Origin: Nitrosomonas sp. UBA6494
GTDB taxonomy: Bacteria > Pseudomonadota > Gammaproteobacteria > Burkholderiales > Nitrosomonadaceae
Length of the DNA stretch: 8,887 bases
NCBI GenBank assembly: GCA_002435335.1
Contig: DJMI01000052.1
Span: forward strand, 1-8,887
Direction: 5' to 3'
Shown piece by piece: positions 4,958 through 8,887 of the stretch. Both the position numbers and the translations under genes were made by a program. The notes below the pieces were generated by a model. The model was given only the letters and a program-made list of their open reading frames with translations, was not told where the DNA came from and made no database searches. Position 1 is the first letter of the stretch; every line of letters starts with the position of its first letter.

Positions 4958-7900
4958 TTGCGTTCCTCGCGCACAAAAAGATCAACCTTAAAAATATGCC
5001 GACGACTTGTGTTTAATTTGAATGACAAATATTCCTTCATTTTCATAGCTTTTGTTGTTTCACTAGCTACATTGGGAATGTTTGCCAATGAATCGCTCGC
5101 ATCATCAACGTGCAAATTTGAGATGGGTCGTATCGTTTCCGCACAAGGGACCATCGAAATACGCCGTGCCCAAGATGCAAACTGGGAATTGGCTGGAATG
5201 GATTCGATGCTTTGTGCTGGTGATACGGTGCGTGCCCGCTCACGCAGCCGTGCGGCGCTGAGATTAAGGAATGAGAGTATGTTGCGACTCGATCAGAAAA
5301 CCAGCATTAGCTTTCCGGATATAACGGAAGAAAAGAGTACATGGTTGATGGATTTGCTCGAAGGTGCGATCCATGTCATTACGCGTACGCCCAAGCCTTT
5401 TCGGATTAAAACACCATTCGTCAATGCCAGCGTGGAAGGTACTGAGTTTTCAATCGAAGTACGGTCTGACAATACCGAGGTCGTTGTGGATGAAGGCCGT
5501 GTGTCGGTCTATAACGAATCGGGCAGTGTGGTATTACACGACCATGAAGTAGCGGTTGCCTACAAAGGTAAAGCCCCCAGCAAAAACTTCATTATCAATC
5601 CAACCGATGCGGTACAGTGGTCGCTATATTATCCTGCTCCTTCCGATATTTGGTCACACAGAGGCGCATCTGAATCACAAGCTTTGATACAACAAGCAGG
5701 CTTTATTCTTGAGTCGGGTCAAGTCGATGAAGCTCAAGCATTGATTTCACGCATGTTGCTGCAGAACCCCAACGATAGCGATGCGCGCGCTTTGCTGGCA
5801 CTCATTGCCATTGTACAAAACGACAAAGAGCGAGCGCTTACGCTGGCAAATCAAGCAATAATGCAAAACCCTATGTCAACCGCCGCTTATTTGGTGCTTT
5901 CTTACGCACAACAGGCGCATTTCGAAATCGAGGCGGCGCTCGACAGCGCACAGAAAGCGGTTACATTGGATGGACAGCATGCATTGGCGTGGGCGCGTTC
6001 AGCTGAATTACACATGTCGCTCGGAGATTTGGATCGTGCATTGGATGCCGCACGGCGCGCGGTCAGCTTGAATCCGAGTTTAGCTAAGACTCAAACCATT
6101 TTGGGCTTTGCGCATTTGCTTAATATGGATACCAAAGCAGCAAAAGACTTTTTTCACCAAGCCATTATCTTGGATCAAGCTGACCCGATGCCAAGACTTG
6201 GTTTAGGTATTGCATTGATACGCCAAGGCAGTCTCGAACCCGGTCGTATTGAATTGGAAATTGCCGCCAGCCTTGATCCCGCCAATTCACTTATTCGCAG
6301 TTACTTGGGTAAAGCGTATTTTGAAGAAAAGCGTTACCCGCTTGCAGCCACTCAGTTCGATCTTGCCAAAGAAAGGGATCCTAACGATCCTACGCCGTGG
6401 TTTTATGACGCCATACAAAAACAAACACAGAATCGACCGATTGAAGCTTTAAGGGATATTCAGAAATCGATTGAACTGAACGAAAATCGAGCGGTATACC
6501 GATCCAAGTTATTGCTGGATCGCGATGAAGCAGCCAGAGGTTCCAGCTTAGCCCGTATTTTTGAAAATTTGGGATTCGAAAGGCGCGCAGTAATGGAAAC
6601 CGCGAAATCTTTGAGCTTTGATCCGGCAAATCATTCAGCGCATCGTTTCTTATCGGACACTTATGCCAACATCCCACGTCACGAAGCTGCTCGTGTCAGC
6701 GAATTATTGCAAGCTCAGCTGTTGCAACCGATTAACGTCAATCCGGTACAACCGCATATGGCTGTGGCCGATCTTAATATCATAACCAATACGGGACCGT
6801 CGTCACCCGGTTTCAATGAATTCACGCCACTGATGGAACGCAGTAAACCGCAGTTGGTTACATCCGGTATTGTCGGTAATAATGGTAGCCTGGGTAATGA
6901 AGTTGTGTTTTCGAAGGTCAGTGAACGCACATCGATCAGCTTGGGTCAATTTCATTATGAAACCAATGGTTTCCGAAAGAACAACGATCAGAATCACGAT
7001 ATTCTCAATGCTTTTTTTCAGCATGCATTGACGTCGAAATTAAATATCCAAACCGAGGTTCGCACCCGCTCAACGCATCACGGCAATTTACTGCTGGATT
7101 TCGAGCGCGATTCGACCAGCCTCCAAGCGCCGCAAAATCAGACGCGTCGAAAAATCGATGAAGATACCGTTCGCGCCGGTGCGCGGTATCAACTGACACC
7201 CACTCAAAGCATTATTGCATCGGGCCAATATATCAATAGAAACAGCGGAGATTTCATCGGGGCGTTGAATAATACCTTGCTTGAGAAGAATGAAGGCTAC
7301 CAAACTGAAGCGCAATATCAGTTTATAAATCATAGGTTTAATCTGATTGCGGGCTCGGGTGCTTATCGTATCGACGTTAATCGGAGAGGGGAAAACTTGA
7401 CGAGCTGCTGCTTAGCCGCAAATTTTAATCGTGACAAAACGAATGGTTATATTTACACCAACTTGAATATCAATCCCGGCATCAATGCAACGGCTGGATT
7501 TAGCTACGATACTTACAAGGAAAGTGATTACCAAACCGATGGATTCAATCCAAAATTTGGCTTGCAATGGAACCTTACCAATCACGTCCGATTACGTATG
7601 GCTTGGTTGGAAACACTTAAGGCACCGCTTGCCACTCAACAAACTATCGAACCAACTCAGGTCGCCGGTTTTACTCAATTATTTGATGATTTAAACGGCA
7701 CTAAATCCCGTCGCATGGGAATTGGTATGGACACGCAGTTTGGTAACAAATTATTCAGCGGTTTTGAAGTTTCAGATCGTGATTTATACGTGCCCATACA
7801 TTTTCTTCGTGGCAATGGCTTAGAAAATCAAAAAGAACAGTTGTACCGAGGTTATGTTTACCGGTTATTGGATACAAGATGGACGGCCAAAAGCGAGATT

Positions 7901-8266
7901 CAGTTTGAAAAATTTTCACGTGCCGAAACCAATGCTGGTCCCCACCAAATTGACACGCTCAGCATTCCTACCGGTATCGATTATTTCAATCCACAAGGAT
8001 TCTTTGCCAATGTAACTGGCACGTTTGTTCGTCAGGAAGTCGATCGCAAAGGAATTTTGAATGAGGGAATCGATAAATTTTTTCTAGTCGATGCATCGGT
8101 CGGTTTCCGGTTACCGAATCGTCGCGGAATTGTCAGTCTGGAAGGCAGAAACTTGTTCGATGAGCATTTTTTGTATCGAAACGCCAATTTTATGACCCCG
8201 GAATTGATTAATCCGCGATTTATCCCCAGCCGCACGATTTTTGCTCGTGTAACGTTTAATTTCTAA
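4958..8266 (+). CDS. FecR-TPR-outer-membrane beta-barrel fusion protein
   Basis: About 1102 residues from the start chosen here. Order: basic n-region and hydrophobic segment (27-43) with probable signal peptidase I cleavage near residue 48; FecR domain (about 57-201) with the landmarks CAGDTVRARSRSRAALRL, LLEGAIHVIT and FRIKTPFVNASVEGTEFSI; TPR region (about 236-591), where N/D residues at 270, 304, 338, 372, 406, 440, 474 and 508 fall in exact 34-residue register; and a C-terminal barrel (about 616-1102) ending in EGRNLFDEHF and RTIFARVTFNF, the closing-strand style of TonB-dependent receptors with a terminal Phe. No plug domain or TonB box is visible. Cys52 and Cys86 could pair in the periplasm. 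By analogy with PgaA and BcsC it may export or dock a polymer or protein, but its substrate is unknown. The start is uncertain: TTG 4958 has AGGGA at 4945-4949. GTG 5009, TTG 5018 and ATG 4763 are alternatives, the last giving a long N-terminus without domain character. Confidence 0.85.
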   Translation: MRSSRTKRSTLKICRRLVFNLNDKYSFIFIAFVVSLATLGMFANESLASSTCKFEMGRIVSAQGTIEIRRAQDANWELAGMDSMLCAGDTVRARSRSRAALRLRNESMLRLDQKTSISFPDITEEKSTWLMDLLEGAIHVITRTPKPFRIKTPFVNASVEGTEFSIEVRSDNTEVVVDEGRVSVYNESGSVVLHDHEVAVAYKGKAPSKNFIINPTDAVQWSLYYPAPSDIWSHRGASESQALIQQAGFILESGQVDEAQALISRMLLQNPNDSDARALLALIAIVQNDKERALTLANQAIMQNPMSTAAYLVLSYAQQAHFEIEAALDSAQKAVTLDGQHALAWARSAELHMSLGDLDRALDAARRAVSLNPSLAKTQTILGFAHLLNMDTKAAKDFFHQAIILDQADPMPRLGLGIALIRQGSLEPGRIELEIAASLDPANSLIRSYLGKAYFEEKRYPLAATQFDLAKERDPNDPTPWFYDAIQKQTQNRPIEALRDIQKSIELNENRAVYRSKLLLDRDEAARGSSLARIFENLGFERRAVMETAKSLSFDPANHSAHRFLSDTYANIPRHEAARVSELLQAQLLQPINVNPVQPHMAVADLNIITNTGPSSPGFNEFTPLMERSKPQLVTSGIVGNNGSLGNEVVFSKVSERTSISLGQFHYETNGFRKNNDQNHDILNAFFQHALTSKLNIQTEVRTRSTHHGNLLLDFERDSTSLQAPQNQTRRKIDEDTVRAGARYQLTPTQSIIASGQYINRNSGDFIGALNNTLLEKNEGYQTEAQYQFINHRFNLIAGSGAYRIDVNRRGENLTSCCLAANFNRDKTNGYIYTNLNINPGINATAGFSYDTYKESDYQTDGFNPKFGLQWNLTNHVRLRMAWLETLKAPLATQQTIEPTQVAGFTQLFDDLNGTKSRRMGIGMDTQFGNKLFSGFEVSDRDLYVPIHFLRGNGLENQKEQLYRGYVYRLLDTRWTAKSEIQFEKFSRAETNAGPHQIDTLSIPTGIDYFNPQGFFANVTGTFVRQEVDRKGILNEGIDKFFLVDASVGFRLPNRRGIVSLEGRNLFDEHFLYRNANFMTPELINPRFIPSRTIFARVTFNF

Positions 8267-8271
8267 AGGAG
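8266..8271 (+). promoter_or_regulatory. Strong Shine-Dalgarno overlapping the upstream stop codon
   Basis: AAGGAG begins on the last base of the barrel gene's TAA (8264-8266) and sits seven bases before ATG 8279. The perfect match and the overlap point to translational coupling, so both proteins should be made from one message. Confidence 0.9.
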
Positions 8272-8278
8272 AAACAGC

Positions 8279-8884
8279 ATGCCAAGCAACAAATTACTAT
8301 TAATATTAAATTTATTTCTGTTATTTATTTTATCTGCAAATAGTGCCGCGCAACAAATTAATGCAGTAGCACCGCAAAAGCTCTCACTAGATGTTTCCGA
8401 TGAATTGGCAGAGCTCCTGGGTTTTCAATTTGCGCAAATTGTTTTTGTCGATAGCCGGAATGGCAAGAAAGTGTTGTTGATGAATCAGCATGCCGAAATG
8501 GAGAAAGCAGCCGATTCGGCCGTGTTGAAAAAAATCTCTTCAATTACGGTTGCTGGCGTTACCGGCATTAAAGGATACGAATTTTGTAATTACATCAATA
8601 TTGATGCGCGCACAGACTTAATTTGCAGGCAAATCAATCAAGATACCCGTGCATCGTCAGGCGATAAGTTTATACCCGCAGAACTTGCCCAGAAACTGGA
8701 AAGTATGCTTGCAAAGGCTTCCGGGATTGATGATTTCAAAATCGGTTTTGTTTTAGCTAGCAATGTTGAGAACGGGCAATTTGAGTTATTGAGGCACAGC
8801 GAATATACCTTTATCGATTCCAATTTACCGATGACGGTTACTGGGATAACAAGTAACAGCTCATGGAGTGTAGAGAACAAATAA
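8279..8884 (+). CDS. Exported protein of unknown function, coupled to the FecR-barrel gene
   Basis: A 201-residue protein that I do not recognise. Residues 1-24 are a clear Sec signal peptide: MPSNK, a long Leu/Ile/Phe core, then a cleavage site near NSAA-QQ. The mature part (about 177 residues) should lie in the periplasm or outside. It has no transmembrane segment, and it contains two cysteines, Cys103 and Cys116, spaced so that they could form one disulfide in an oxidising compartment. The mixed pattern of short hydrophobic runs such as FAQIVFVDS, ITVAGVTG and KIGFVLAS suggests an alpha/beta or beta-sandwich fold. It starts 12 bases after the barrel gene's stop and ends at TAA 8882-8884, just before the window edge. 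Its job is probably tied to the FecR-TPR-barrel protein, as an accessory or a substrate. That is inference from coupling and shared export only. Confidence 0.85.
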   Translation: MPSNKLLLILNLFLLFILSANSAAQQINAVAPQKLSLDVSDELAELLGFQFAQIVFVDSRNGKKVLLMNQHAEMEKAADSAVLKKISSITVAGVTGIKGYEFCNYINIDARTDLICRQINQDTRASSGDKFIPAELAQKLESMLAKASGIDDFKIGFVLASNVENGQFELLRHSEYTFIDSNLPMTVTGITSNSSWSVENK

Positions 8885-8887
8885 ACT

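Noticed and set aside
4958..8266. Classical FecIRA-type iron receptor system
   Set aside because: There is no sigma factor gene, no TonB box and no plug domain in view, and the FecR module is joined to the barrel through TPRs.

Overview
The window suits a Gram-negative proteobacterium. It carries a type I-secreted RTX protein, an outer-membrane beta-barrel protein with a Sec signal peptide, and a thiolase that reads like betaproteobacterial BktB. Moderate GC content with AT-rich spacers, plus an IS4-family element, would fit the Nitrosomonadaceae. That assignment is an inference from protein style and is not proven by any marker gene here.

Layout. (1) Bases 1-624 are the right-hand part of an IS4-family insertion sequence: the transposase C-terminus with two of its DDE residues, then a probable inverted-repeat end. 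(2) Bases 625-969 hold no convincing gene but contain several hairpins, including an 83-bp palindromic element that stops just short of the next gene's stop codon. (3) Bases 970-3015 (minus) encode a 681-residue protein made almost wholly of RTX-type calcium-binding repeats. Much of it has an unusual 20-residue period, and a large block is duplicated. (4) Bases 3016-3500 are mostly non-coding, with a weak promoter candidate for the RTX gene and a decayed reading frame that looks like a signal peptide. (5) Bases 3501-4682 (minus) encode a complete beta-ketothiolase. (6) Bases 4683-4957 are an AT-rich divergent spacer. (7) Bases about 4958-8266 (plus) encode a composite envelope protein: signal peptide, FecR domain, eight TPR units in exact 34-residue register, and a C-terminal TonB-receptor-like barrel without a visible plug. 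(8) Bases 8279-8884 (plus) encode a 201-residue exported protein of unknown function. Its Shine-Dalgarno overlaps the stop codon of the barrel gene, so the two are almost certainly co-translated.

The part most likely to be an undescribed system is the last pair. In one polypeptide a FecR module, a TPR superhelix and an outer-membrane barrel are joined, and a small exported partner is made from the same message. The arrangement resembles TPR-plus-barrel exporters of polysaccharides (PgaA, BcsC) more than a classical FecIRA signalling set, because no sigma factor, plug or TonB box is seen. The operon probably continues beyond the window. The RTX gene, thiolase and IS element show no clear functional link to it.
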